A DNA stretch of 64,000 bases, from contig JBDUXZ010000011.1 in assembly GCA_039944855.1 (NCBI GenBank), positions 91,960 to 155,959 on the forward strand, written 5' to 3'. This document shows positions 41,034-49,099 of the stretch, one piece after another. The translations under genes and the position numbers were made by a program. The first letter of the stretch is position 1, and each line of letters begins with the position of its first letter. This DNA is from Rhodothermales bacterium (GTDB taxonomy: Bacteria; Bacteroidota; Rhodothermia; Rhodothermales; JANQRZ01). The notes below the pieces were generated by a model. The model searched no databases. It saw nothing but the letters and a program-made list of their open reading frames with translations, and had not been told where the DNA came from.

Positions 41034-41122
41034 CGTCGGAGAAGGAGGGTTCGGGGGCGGGAGAGCGGGGTGATGTACGCGCGTCGTCCACGGTTTGTCC
41101 ACACGGTGGATTAAAAGTTCGT

Positions 41123-41758
41123 TCAGTCGAACGGCGTGTCGGGCGACGGCGCCCATCCCGTTCGCCAGCAGGCGTCGATGGTGAGCGCGGTGGCGAGCCG
41201 CCGCTTGTAGTCGGCCTGCGGGATCTCCTCGGCCCCGAACTGTTCGAGGTGCGGCGTGACGAACTGCGTGTCGAGCAGGCCGAACCCGCCGCGCCGGAGC
41301 GCCGCGACGAGGTGCACGAGCGCCACCTTCGAGGCGTCGCGGGCGCGGGAGAACATCGACTCGCCGAAGAACGCCCCGCCGATCGCGACGCCGTAGAGCC
41401 CGCCGACGAGCTGCCCCTCCGCCCAGCACTCGACGGAGTGCGCGAACCCGCGCCGGTGGAGCGCCGTGTAGACCGCGACGAGTTCCTCCGAGATCCACGT
41501 CGACTCCCGGCCGGGCGCGGGCTCGGCGCAGGCCCGCATCACGGCCTCGAACGCCCGGTCCGGGACGACCTCGAACGACGCGCGGCGGACGAGCTTGCGG
41601 AGGTTTTTTGAGACGTGAAACGTGTCGAGCGGGATGATGCCGCGCGGGTCCGGGTCCATCCAATACACGGCGCCGGCCTGATCGGGATCGGCCATCGGGA
41701 AGAGGCCGAGCCGGTACGTGTAGAGCAGGAGGTCGGGCGAGAGGGGCGGATCGGACAT
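41123..41758 (-). CDS. aat: Leucyl/phenylalanyl-tRNA-protein transferase
   Basis: 211 residues. Adds Leu or Phe to N-terminal Arg/Lys of proteins for ClpAP degradation (N-degron pathway). Signatures: YRLGLFPMADPDQAGAVYWMDPDPRGIIPLDTFHVSKNLRKLVRR, ESTWISEELVAVYTALHRRGFAHSVECWAEGQLVGGLYGVAIGGAFFGESMFSRARDASKVAL, and LLDTQFVTPHLEQFGAEEIP. The start is the ATG at 41758; longer upstream versions overlap the divergent promoter region and are not supported. Confidence 0.95.
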   Translation of the reverse strand: MSDPPLSPDLLLYTYRLGLFPMADPDQAGAVYWMDPDPRGIIPLDTFHVSKNLRKLVRRASFEVVPDRAFEAVMRACAEPAPGRESTWISEELVAVYTALHRRGFAHSVECWAEGQLVGGLYGVAIGGAFFGESMFSRARDASKVALVHLVAALRRGGFGLLDTQFVTPHLEQFGAEEIPQADYKRRLATALTIDACWRTGWAPSPDTPFD

Positions 41759-41837
41759 GCCGGAAGACGGGCGAATGGCGTAGTTTCTGGAGGGCCTGCC
41801 GCTCGCCCTCGTCTCCGCCTCTAGCCCCCGCGCACCC

Positions 41838-42332
41838 ATGAAGTTCCAAGCTCTCGTCCACGACCAGCCCCTCGAGCTCGAGCTCGACGGCGACACGCTC
41901 ACGATCGACGGCGAGCGCGCCGACTACACCTTCCGGCGCATCGCCCCGAACGAAGTCCTCCTCCTCCTCGACGGCCGCAGCTTCCCGTTCACCGTCGAGC
42001 CGCAGCGCGACGGCACGGTGCGGCTGACGCACGCCGGGCGCAGCCTGCCCGTGCGCGTGAAGACCGAGCGCGACCTGCTCCTCGAATCCTTCGGGATGGA
42101 AGCCGCCGCCGCCACGGCCGACCGCGAGCTGCGAGCGCCGATGCCGGGCCTCGTCCTCTCTGTCCTCGTCGAGCCGGGGCAGGAGGTGGCCGAAGGCGCG
42201 GGCCTCGTCGTGCTCGAAGCGATGAAGATGGAGAACGAGCTGCGCGCCGCCGCCGCCGGCACCGTCGCCACCGTCCACGTCGAGCCCGGCAGCCCCGTTG
42301 GCAAGAACGACCTGCTGGTTAGCTTCGCTTGA
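41838..42332 (+). CDS. Biotin/lipoyl-attachment (biotin carboxyl carrier-like) protein
   Basis: 164 residues. The C-terminal 70 residues are a biotinyl domain, APMPGLVLSVLVEPGQEVAEGAGLVVLEAMKMENELRA, with the modified Lys130 in AMKM. The N-terminal half is a beta-rich segment as in the C-terminal subunit of acetyl-/propionyl-CoA carboxylase alpha chains. It is probably a carrier for an acyl-CoA carboxylase or a decarboxylase pump; the other subunits are not in the window. A possible -7 box TAGTTTCTG lies near 41780. A long inverted repeat follows the stop. Confidence 0.9.
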   Translation: MKFQALVHDQPLELELDGDTLTIDGERADYTFRRIAPNEVLLLLDGRSFPFTVEPQRDGTVRLTHAGRSLPVRVKTERDLLLESFGMEAAAATADRELRAPMPGLVLSVLVEPGQEVAEGAGLVVLEAMKMENELRAAAAGTVATVHVEPGSPVGKNDLLVSFA

Positions 42333-42411
42333 GTCGAGTGTCCTGAGTCGGGAGTCGAGCGTCTCTCCGACTCGGCCGACGCTCGACGCCCGACCCTTGA
42401 CCCTCGACTCA
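42330..42411. repeat. Long imperfect inverted repeat between the biotinyl-protein and epimerase genes
   Basis: A 34-nt arm (42330-42363, TGAGTCGAG...GTCGAGCGTC) pairs with 42378-42411 at 29 of 34 positions around a 14-nt loop. It overlaps the stop of the first gene (TGA at 42330-42332) and the A of the second ATG. It can act as a terminator or a cap on translation of the downstream gene. Confidence 0.75.
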
Positions 42412-43400
42412 TGATCTTAGTCACCGGCGCCACCGGGTTCCTCGGGTCCGTGCTCGTCCGCCAGCTCCTGGCCGAGGACGAGCCCGTCCGCATCCTCCGC
42501 CGCGCCTCGTCCGCGCTCGACCTCCTCGGCGATGCCGCCGACCACGTCGAGCACGCCGTCGGCGACGTGACGGACGCGGCTTCGGTGCGCGAGGCGATGC
42601 GCGGGGTGGCGTCCGTCTACCACACCGCTGCATTCGTCGGGTTCGGCGGGGCCAGCGATGCGGACAAGCTCCACGCCGTGAACGTCGCCGGCACGGCCCA
42701 CGTCGTCGACGCCGCGCTCGCGGAGGGCATCGGCCGGCTCGTGCTCACGTCCAGCCAGGCCGCGTTCGGCCGCGCGGAGAAGCCGACGGGCGTGATCGAC
42801 GAGACGGCGGTGTGGGTCCCGTCGAAGACGAACACGGCCTACGCCCGGAGCAAGCATCAGGCGGAGCTCGAAGTCCACCGTGGGGTGGCCGAGGGGCTCG
42901 ACGCCGTGATCGTCAACCCGTCGATGATCTTCGGGCCGGGGCGGGCGGGCGAGAACACGATGGAGATCGTGGACAAGGTGCGCCGGGGAAGGATGCCGGC
43001 GGCCCCGGCAGGCGGGACGAACGTGGTCGACGTGGAGGACGTCGCGGCCGGTCACCGCGCGGCGATGGCACGCGGGGAGACCGGCGAGCGCTACTTCCTC
43101 GGGAGTGAGAACCTCCGCTGGAAGACGATCCTCGACACGCTCGCCGAGGCTTTCGGCGTGCGCGGCCCGCGCGTCGTGCTCCCGCCGCCGCTCGCGCTCC
43201 TCGCCGGGACGCTCTCCGAGGCCGTCGCCGCCGTGACGCGCACGCGGCCGACGCTTACGCGCGAGACCGCCCGCATCTCGGCGCACCCCTTCCACTACGA
43301 CAACGCGAAGGCCCGCGAGGCGCTCGGCGTCACGTTCCGTCCGTTCCGCGCCACCGCCGAGCGCATCGCCGCTGCACAGTCCGCCTCTCCTCGACCCTGA
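42411..43400 (+). CDS. NAD(P)-dependent epimerase/dehydratase (extended SDR)
   Basis: 329 residues. The N-terminal Rossmann motif TGATGFLGS (5-13) and the catalytic Tyr144/Lys148 in YARSK are intact; LVLTSSQAAFG provides the Ser. INPSMIFGPG and the C-terminal part resemble dihydroflavonol-4-reductase/3-beta-HSD-like proteins. The substrate is unknown. The ATG at 42411 is the last base of a long inverted repeat, so its translation start lies at the base of a hairpin. Confidence 0.87.
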   Translation: MILVTGATGFLGSVLVRQLLAEDEPVRILRRASSALDLLGDAADHVEHAVGDVTDAASVREAMRGVASVYHTAAFVGFGGASDADKLHAVNVAGTAHVVDAALAEGIGRLVLTSSQAAFGRAEKPTGVIDETAVWVPSKTNTAYARSKHQAELEVHRGVAEGLDAVIVNPSMIFGPGRAGENTMEIVDKVRRGRMPAAPAGGTNVVDVEDVAAGHRAAMARGETGERYFLGSENLRWKTILDTLAEAFGVRGPRVVLPPPLALLAGTLSEAVAAVTRTRPTLTRETARISAHPFHYDNAKAREALGVTFRPFRATAERIAAAQSASPRP

Positions 43401-43413
43401 ATTCCAACCGTAG

Positions 43414-43433
43414 AGACGCAACATGTTGCGTCT
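43414..43433. repeat. Perfect 20-bp palindrome
   Basis: AGACGCAACATGTTGCGTCT, flanked by TAG and TTTAGCG, between convergent genes ending at 43400 and 43463. Related copies lie at 676-705 and 59701-59725. It may double as a terminator here. Confidence 0.85.
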
Positions 43434-43462
43434 TTAGCGTACGGTCGATCCTGCGCCCCGCC

Positions 43463-44269
43463 TCAGTGCATCCCGTCGAACCCGAGCAGCGCGGGCAGCA
43501 GCATCACGCCCACGCCGAGCAGGATCATCACGAGCTGCCACACCGACTTGATCGCAGGCGTGCTGTGGTGGTGGTGAAGCTCGGGGATGAGGTCGCTGCC
43601 GGCGATGTAGAGGAACGAGCCCGCCGTGATCGGCAGGAGGTAGTCGGCGAAGCCCTCGACCTGCGCCCCGATCACGAGCGCGAGCACGGCCCCGACGACG
43701 GAGGCGAGCCCGGACGCGAAGTTGTAGAGCAGCGCCTTCTTCGGCTCGAACCCGCCGTAGACGAGCACGCCGAAGTCGCCGATCTCCTGCGGGATCTCGT
43801 GGAGCATCACCGCCACCGTCGTCACCACGCCCGTCGGGATCGAGACGAGGTAGGCCGCCGCGATCACCATGCCGTCGAGGAGGTTGTGGGCCGCGTCGCC
43901 GACGAGGTTCATCATCGCGAACGGCTGCACCGGCTCGGGCTTGACGTCGAGCGCGGCCGCCACTTCGAGTTCGGCGGCGGAGAGGGCGACGCCGTGGTCG
44001 TGCCGCCAGTGGAGGAACTTCTCGAGCACGAAGAACGCGATCACGCCCGCGAGCACGAGCAGGCTCGCCGTGCTGTCGCCGAGCGCCGCGAACGAGCGCG
44101 GGATGAGGTGGATCAGCGCGCCGCCGAGCATCGCCCCGACGGCGAACGAGACGAGGAGGAACACGATCCGCTCCAGCCGTTCGACGTTGAGCGAGAGCGT
44201 GAAGACGCCGACGAGCGAGACGAGGCTCACGAGGAGCACGCTGCCGAGCGCGTAGAGCCAGAGGTCCAT
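43463..44269 (-). CDS. ZIP-family divalent metal transporter
   Basis: 268 residues with eight hydrophobic segments. The metal-site helices TM4 and TM5 are visible as VGDAAHNLLDGMVIAAAYL (HNxxDG) and VMLHEIPQEIGDFGVLVYGG (HEIPQE). A His-rich variable loop (FLHWRHDHGVALSAA and HHHHS near the C-terminus) is typical of zinc or iron ZIP carriers. It imports Zn2+, Fe2+ or similar into the cytoplasm. The start is the ATG at 44269; upstream ATGs (44395 and beyond) add a charged leader not seen in the family. The upstream TACCTTTCG may be the -7 box. Confidence 0.92.
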   Translation of the reverse strand: MDLWLYALGSVLLVSLVSLVGVFTLSLNVERLERIVFLLVSFAVGAMLGGALIHLIPRSFAALGDSTASLLVLAGVIAFFVLEKFLHWRHDHGVALSAAELEVAAALDVKPEPVQPFAMMNLVGDAAHNLLDGMVIAAAYLVSIPTGVVTTVAVMLHEIPQEIGDFGVLVYGGFEPKKALLYNFASGLASVVGAVLALVIGAQVEGFADYLLPITAGSFLYIAGSDLIPELHHHHSTPAIKSVWQLVMILLGVGVMLLPALLGFDGMH

Positions 44270-44491
44270 GCAGAGACGAGAAGTGGGTGAGCCGAAAGGT
44301 ACACCCGGAGCCGAGCGCACCCGCGCGCACCAGCTCGGCTCGGCCTCGTTCTTCATGGTTCGCTCCCCCACGCTCCCTACTGTACCTCTCCTCAACGCCC
44401 GATCGATGCATAATATTTGTCACTATCTCCTTATGATGTAACCTGATGCTTTCCAGTTCAGGACTCCGGTCATCGCTTATCCCCTCTCCCT

Positions 44492-45505
44492 ATGAACCTC
44501 GTCCGCATCCTCCTCGTCGTCGCTGTCGCAGCAACGAGCGCTCACGCCCAGGCTCCGCCGGCCCCTGTCCTCGACGTGCACCTCCACGCCCTCGCGGCGG
44601 ATGCGCAGGGACCGCCGCCGCTCGGGATGTGCGCGCCGTTCGAAACCTTCCCTGCGTGGGACCCGGCGCAGCCCTATGGCGCCGCGTTCATAACAATGAT
44701 GAAGCAGCCAACGTGCTCCGATCCCGTGTGGTCGCCGGAGACAGACGAGGAGGTGATGCGGCAGACGCTCGATGTGCTGGAGCGGCGGAATATCATCGGC
44801 GTGGTGAGTGGCCCCGTCGAGCGCGTGGCGGCATGGCGAGCCGTTGCCCCCGAGCGGCTCATCCCCGGCCTCCTGTTCAACGTCGCCCGTGACACCGACA
44901 TCACGCCCGACTCGCTCCGCCGTCTCGCCGAAACAGGGGCCCTGGACGTCTTCGGCGAGGTCACGAACCAATATGCCGGCATCGCGCCGGACGACGAGCG
45001 GATGGAACCGTACTGGGCGCTGGCCGAGGAGTTGGACATCCCCGTCGGCATCCACATCGGCCCCGGCCCCCCAGGCGTGCACTACCTCGGTGCCTCCGGC
45101 TACCGCGCCCGCCTCCACAGCGCACTCACGATGGAGGAGGTACTCGTGAAGCACCCCCGGCTCCGCGTCTACCTCATGCACGCGGGCTACCCCATGCTCG
45201 ATGACCTCCTCGCCGTGCTCTATGCCCATCCGCAGGTGTATGCGGGCATCGGCGTCATCGTCTACACCCGGCCCCGCGCCGACTTCTACCGCTACCTGCG
45301 CGGGATCCTCGAGGCCGGCTTCGGCGACCGCGTGATGTTCGGCTCGGACCAGATGGTGTGGCCCGGCGTGATCGAGCGGGCCATCGCGGTCATCGAAGAA
45401 GCGCCGTTCCTCTCCGAGCAGCAGAAGCGCGACATCCTGTATAACAATGCCGCTCGGTTCCTCCGGCTGAGCGAGGACGAGATCGCACGGCACCACGGGC
45501 GGTAA
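44492..45505 (+). CDS. Secreted metal-dependent amidohydrolase (Amidohydro_2 type)
   Basis: 337 residues with a Sec signal peptide (to about AHAQA21). The TIM-barrel starts with the metal motif VLDVHLHALA (HxH). EVTNQYAGIAPDDERMEPYWALAEELDIPVGIHIG supplies the middle His, YLMHAGYP another His, and FGSDQMVWPG the catalytic Asp. The family includes ACMSD-like decarboxylases and esterases/amidases; this one is exported, so an extracellular hydrolase is more likely. The stop lies 2 nt from the stop of an acyl-CoA-ligase remnant on the other strand. A possible promoter (TTTG-N19-TAACCTGA) lies near 44417. Confidence 0.82.
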   Translation: MNLVRILLVVAVAATSAHAQAPPAPVLDVHLHALAADAQGPPPLGMCAPFETFPAWDPAQPYGAAFITMMKQPTCSDPVWSPETDEEVMRQTLDVLERRNIIGVVSGPVERVAAWRAVAPERLIPGLLFNVARDTDITPDSLRRLAETGALDVFGEVTNQYAGIAPDDERMEPYWALAEELDIPVGIHIGPGPPGVHYLGASGYRARLHSALTMEEVLVKHPRLRVYLMHAGYPMLDDLLAVLYAHPQVYAGIGVIVYTRPRADFYRYLRGILEAGFGDRVMFGSDQMVWPGVIERAIAVIEEAPFLSEQQKRDILYNNAARFLRLSEDEIARHHGR

Positions 45506-45507
45506 GC

Positions 45508-45564
45508 CTATGCGCCCGGCTCCCGCAGCAGGCAGCGCTGGAGCTTGCCCGTCGGCGTAGATTC
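45508..45564 (-). pseudogene. Remnant of an acyl-CoA ligase 3' end
   Basis: The minus-strand frame reads ESTPTGKLQRCLLREPGA-stop. The intact ligase at 47073 ends TQTGKLQRFRLREQDA-stop. No other part of a ligase is present in the 150-nt gap. An M24 peptidase gene now lies between the remnant and the intact ligase. Confidence 0.7.
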
Positions 45565-45655
45565 GGCTCCAGGTGTAGGGCTCGGCGGCTGAGCACGGCA
45601 TCGGCCGCGCTCGTACGTTTCGGTCGCCTCTTCCTCGCGACCCTCTCGGAACGTC

Positions 45656-47047
45656 ATGCGCCCGCTGATCTGTCTGCTCGCCCTCATGGCCCTGGCCGGC
45701 TCCCCCACTTCGGCCCAAGACGCCGTCCCGGCCATCCTCTCCATGCGTGAGCGAGCGGAGGTGCGCGACGCTTGGCTGGAGCGCCGTCTGGAGACGGTCA
45801 TCCCCCTCGTGATGCGGCGAGCCGGCGTCGACATGTGGGTCATCAGCGCGCGCGAGTACAACGAAGACCCGGTGGCGCGGACGATGCTGCCGGCTACCTG
45901 GCTCAACGCCCGTCGCCGCACGATCCTGCTCTTCTACGACCGGGGCGAAGAGGAAGGCGTCGAGCGGCTCGCGATCGCCCGCTACGCGGTCGGCGAGGCG
46001 TTCCCAGCGGCGTGGGACCCGGACGCTCAGCCAGACCAGTGGGCGCGTCTCGCCGACGTCATCGCCGAGCGCAACCCCGAGCGCATCGCCATCAACCGAT
46101 CCTCGACGTTCGCCCTCGCCGACGGGATGACCGACAGCGAATTCGACGGGTTGCAGGCGGCGCTCCCGGAGCCGTTCCGCGACCGCATCGTGTCGGGCGA
46201 AGCCCTGGCGGTGGGCTGGCTGGAGACCCGCATCCCCGAAGAGATGGTGGTGTACCCGACGATCGTCAAGATCGCGCAGGCCATCATCGCGGAAGGGTTC
46301 TCCGAGCAGGTCATCACGCCGGGCGTCACGACCGTCGAGGACGTCGAGTGGTGGTACCGCGACCGGGTGCGCGAACTCGGCCTCGTCACCTGGTTTCACC
46401 CGACGGTCTCGATCCAACGTGCGGAGAGCGGGCCCCGCAGCAACGACTTCTCCGACTGGGGAAGCGGCAACGGCACGATCGCTCCCGGCGACCTGCTGCA
46501 CGTCGACTTCGGGATCACCTATCTCGGGCTGAACACGGACACGCAAGAGCACGCTTATGTGCTGCGCCCCGGCGAGCACGAAGCCCCGGCCGGCCTCCGG
46601 TCCGCCCTCGCGACAGGCAACCGCCTGCAAGACCTCCTCACCGACCAGTTTGCGACGGGCCGGACCGGCAACGAGATCCTGGCAGCGAGTCTGAGCGCGG
46701 CCGACCGGGAGGGGATCGAGGCGACGATCTACACCCACCCGATCGGGTTCCACGGACACGCGGCAGGGCCTGCCATCGGAATGTGGGACAAGCAAGACGG
46801 CGTGCCGGGGACGGGCGACTACCCGCTCTACCCAAACACGGCGTTCTCGATCGAACTCAACGCCGCCGTGCCGGTCCCCGAGTGGGGCGATCAGAAGGTG
46901 CGGATCATGCTGGAGCAGGACGCCTTCTTCGACGGCGCCTCGGTGTGGTACATCGACGGGCGGCAGACGGACCTCCACCTGATCCCCCGGCACTCGCACA
47001 CCGGCCCGCTGCGCCCTTCGCCGAGCAGTCCTGGCGGGACGCAGTGA
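45656..47047 (+). CDS. Secreted M24-family metallopeptidase (Xaa-Pro aminopeptidase-like)
   Basis: 463 residues with a signal peptide (cleavage near TSAQ21). An N-terminal creatinase-like domain (MRRAGVDMWVISAREYNEDP) is followed by the pita-bread domain with LLHVDFGITYLGLNTDTQE (metal Asp residues), HPIGFHGHAAGPAIG (His) and late Glu-containing strands (SIELNAAVPVPEW, IMLEQDAFFDG). It should remove N-terminal residues next to Pro, outside the cytoplasm. It lies between a ligase 3'-tail remnant (45508) and the intact ligase 3' end (47073), so it may have been inserted there. Confidence 0.85.
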   Translation: MRPLICLLALMALAGSPTSAQDAVPAILSMRERAEVRDAWLERRLETVIPLVMRRAGVDMWVISAREYNEDPVARTMLPATWLNARRRTILLFYDRGEEEGVERLAIARYAVGEAFPAAWDPDAQPDQWARLADVIAERNPERIAINRSSTFALADGMTDSEFDGLQAALPEPFRDRIVSGEALAVGWLETRIPEEMVVYPTIVKIAQAIIAEGFSEQVITPGVTTVEDVEWWYRDRVRELGLVTWFHPTVSIQRAESGPRSNDFSDWGSGNGTIAPGDLLHVDFGITYLGLNTDTQEHAYVLRPGEHEAPAGLRSALATGNRLQDLLTDQFATGRTGNEILAASLSAADREGIEATIYTHPIGFHGHAAGPAIGMWDKQDGVPGTGDYPLYPNTAFSIELNAAVPVPEWGDQKVRIMLEQDAFFDGASVWYIDGRQTDLHLIPRHSHTGPLRPSPSSPGGTQ

Positions 47048-47072
47048 TCTCCCCGGCACCGCGGACCAAGCG

Positions 47073-48689
47073 TCACGCGTCCTGCTCACGCAGCCGGAAG
47101 CGTTGGAGCTTGCCCGTCTGCGTGCGCGGGAGGGCGTCGACGAACGCCACCGCACGGGGGTATTTGTACGGCGCGATTTCGGCCTTTACGAAGTCCTGCA
47201 ACGCCTTCGCGAGGTCGTCGCCCGGCGCGAACCCCTCGCGCAGCACGACGAACGCTTTGACGATCTGCCCGCGCGCCTCGTCCGGCACGCCGACGACGCC
47301 GCACTCAGCGACGGCGTCGTGCTTGAGGAGGGCGCTCTCGACCTGCAACCCGGAGATGTTGTAGCCCGATGAGACGATCATGTCGTCGGTGCGGGCTTGG
47401 TAGTGGAAGTAGCCGTCGGCGTCCATGATGTAGGCGTCGCCGGGGTAGTTCCAGCCGTCGCGGACGTAAGCGCGCTGGCGCGCTGCGTCGTCGAGGTAGC
47501 GGCAGCCCGTCGGGCCGCGCACGGCGAGGAGCCCGACCGTGCCGGGCGCGACCTCGTTCCCGTCGCGGTCCACGACTTTGGCCTCGTAGCCGGGGATCGG
47601 CTTGCCGGTGGTGCCGGGCTTGAGGGCGGCTTCGGGCGCAGAGATAAAGATGTGCAGCATCTCCGTCGAGCCGATGCCGTCGATGATCTTCAGGCCCGTC
47701 GCCTCGTGCCAGGCGTGGAACGTCGGCGCGGGGAGCGGCTCGCCGGCCGAGATGCACTGCCGGAGGCTGGAGAGGTCGAACTCGTCGAGCCGGCCGAGCA
47801 TCGCGCGATACGCCGTCGGCGAGGTGAAGCAGACCGTCGCGCCGTGGTCGTGGATCGTCTGGAGGACCGACTCGACGCTCGGCTTCTCGATGAGCGCGCA
47901 CGACGCGCCGATCCGCATCGGGAACAGGAGGTCGCCGCCGAGCCCGAAGGTGAACGCGAGCGGCGGCGAGCCGGTGAACACGTCGCCAGAGGACACGGCG
48001 AGGCACGATTTCGGGAAAGCGTCGCAGATCGCGAGCACGTCGCGGTGGAAGTGGGCGGTCGCCTTCGCCTGCCCCGTCGTCCCGCTCGTGAACGCGATGA
48101 GCACGACGTCGTCGGCCGCCGTATCGACGGCGTCGAACGTCTCGGGCATCGAGGCCATGCGCGCTTCGAGCCCGTCCGCGTCGTCGGTGTAGAAATAGAG
48201 GGTCGAGGTGAGGAGATCAGTCTGCGCCTGCGTCTTCTCCAGCTCGTCGCGGAAGCGAGCGTCGCAGAGCGCGTGGCTCACGTGGGCTTTATCGACGGTG
48301 TACGTCAGCTCGTACGCGCGGAGGAGGGGCATCGTCGTCACGCAGATCCCGCCGGCTTTGACGACGGCGAACCAGCACGCCGCGAGGCGGGGCGTGTTCG
48401 GGCCGCGCAGGAGCACGCGGTTGCCGGGCACGAGCCCGGTGTCGACCAGCACGTGCGCGATCCGGTTCACGTCGGCTGCGAACTCCCGATAGGTCTGCGT
48501 CCCGTCGGCGGTGTGGAACAGCACGCGCTCGCCGTGCCCGGCGGCGGTGGTTCCGTCCAGCAACTCGACGGCGCAGTTGAGGCGCGGCGGGTACGCGAAG
48601 TCGCCGTCGAGCAGGAGGTCGGGCCACAGCTCGCGCGGCGGGAGGTGGTCGCGGGCGAACGTGTCGGTGTGGGCGCTCGGCTCGGTCAT
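47073..48689 (-). CDS. Acyl-CoA ligase, 2-aminobenzoate-CoA-ligase-like
   Basis: 538 residues, ANL superfamily. The AMP-binding loop FTSGTTGQAKATAHFHRD, GIGSTEMLHIFIS, the hinge region YFHYQARTDDMIVSSGYNISGLQVES and the catalytic Lys of LPRTQTGKLQRF are present. The N-terminal part (LNCAVELLDGTTAAGHGERVLF) and STEMLHIFI are like benzoate/2-aminobenzoate-CoA ligases. It activates an aromatic acid, probably anthranilate given the downstream-pathway genes here. The start overlaps the Rid-family stop (ATGA), so it is the last gene of a four-gene operon. Its 3' tail is partly copied at 45508-45564. Confidence 0.85.
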   Translation of the reverse strand: MTEPSAHTDTFARDHLPPRELWPDLLLDGDFAYPPRLNCAVELLDGTTAAGHGERVLFHTADGTQTYREFAADVNRIAHVLVDTGLVPGNRVLLRGPNTPRLAACWFAVVKAGGICVTTMPLLRAYELTYTVDKAHVSHALCDARFRDELEKTQAQTDLLTSTLYFYTDDADGLEARMASMPETFDAVDTAADDVVLIAFTSGTTGQAKATAHFHRDVLAICDAFPKSCLAVSSGDVFTGSPPLAFTFGLGGDLLFPMRIGASCALIEKPSVESVLQTIHDHGATVCFTSPTAYRAMLGRLDEFDLSSLRQCISAGEPLPAPTFHAWHEATGLKIIDGIGSTEMLHIFISAPEAALKPGTTGKPIPGYEAKVVDRDGNEVAPGTVGLLAVRGPTGCRYLDDAARQRAYVRDGWNYPGDAYIMDADGYFHYQARTDDMIVSSGYNISGLQVESALLKHDAVAECGVVGVPDEARGQIVKAFVVLREGFAPGDDLAKALQDFVKAEIAPYKYPRAVAFVDALPRTQTGKLQRFRLREQDA

Positions 48690-49087
48690 GACTCAACTCG
48701 TGGGAGGACGGCGGTGGCTTCGATCTCGACGAGCGCGCCCGGCTCCAGCAAGTCGGCGACTTCGACGAGGGTCATCGCGGGATAGTGATCGCCGAAGACG
48801 ACGCGGTAGGCAGCTCCGATAGCGCGCTGCGCGGCGAGGTAGGCCTGCTTGTCTGTGACGTACCACGTCATCCGGGCGACGTGCTCCGGCCGTGCTCCGC
48901 CCTCGCGCAGCACGGCGGCGATGTTCTCCAACGCCTGCCGCGTCTGCTCGGCGAAGTCGTCGGAAATGAGGCGCTGCTGGCCATCCCACCCGATCTGCCC
49001 GGCGACGAACAGGACCGGGCCATCGACGAGGACGCCGTTCGCGTAGCCTTTCGGCGGGAGCCAGTCCGGGGGCTGGAGGAATCGCAT
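48686..49087 (-). CDS. Rid/YjgF-family protein lacking the RidA active-site Arg
   Basis: 133 residues. Family core VLFVAGQIGWDGQQRLISDDFAEQTRQALENIAAVLREGGARPEHVARMTWYVTD and the C-terminal GALVEIEATAVLP are clear. In true RidA the Arg of PARSCVEV is needed for imine deamination; here the site reads YPAMTLVEV, so it belongs to an Arg-less Rid subgroup and may not be a 2-aminoacrylate deaminase. Position inside a 2-aminobenzoyl-CoA type operon suggests a role with an amino/imino-CoA intermediate (inference). I chose the ATG at 49087; the one at 49105 lies inside the repeat element. Confidence 0.88.
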   Translation of the reverse strand: MRFLQPPDWLPPKGYANGVLVDGPVLFVAGQIGWDGQQRLISDDFAEQTRQALENIAAVLREGGARPEHVARMTWYVTDKQAYLAAQRAIGAAYRVVFGDHYPAMTLVEVADLLEPGALVEIEATAVLPRVES

Positions 49088-49099
49088 AAACGCAGAGTC

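Noticed and set aside
44417..44450. TTTG-N19-TAACCTGA before the amidohydrolase as a third copy of the shared promoter
   Set aside because: Spacing fits but the -7 box differs at three positions; kept only as a possible promoter.
45508..45921. Minus-strand frame of 137 codons over the ligase remnant
   Set aside because: Only the last 18 codons are ligase-like; the upstream part is antisense to the M24 peptidase gene.
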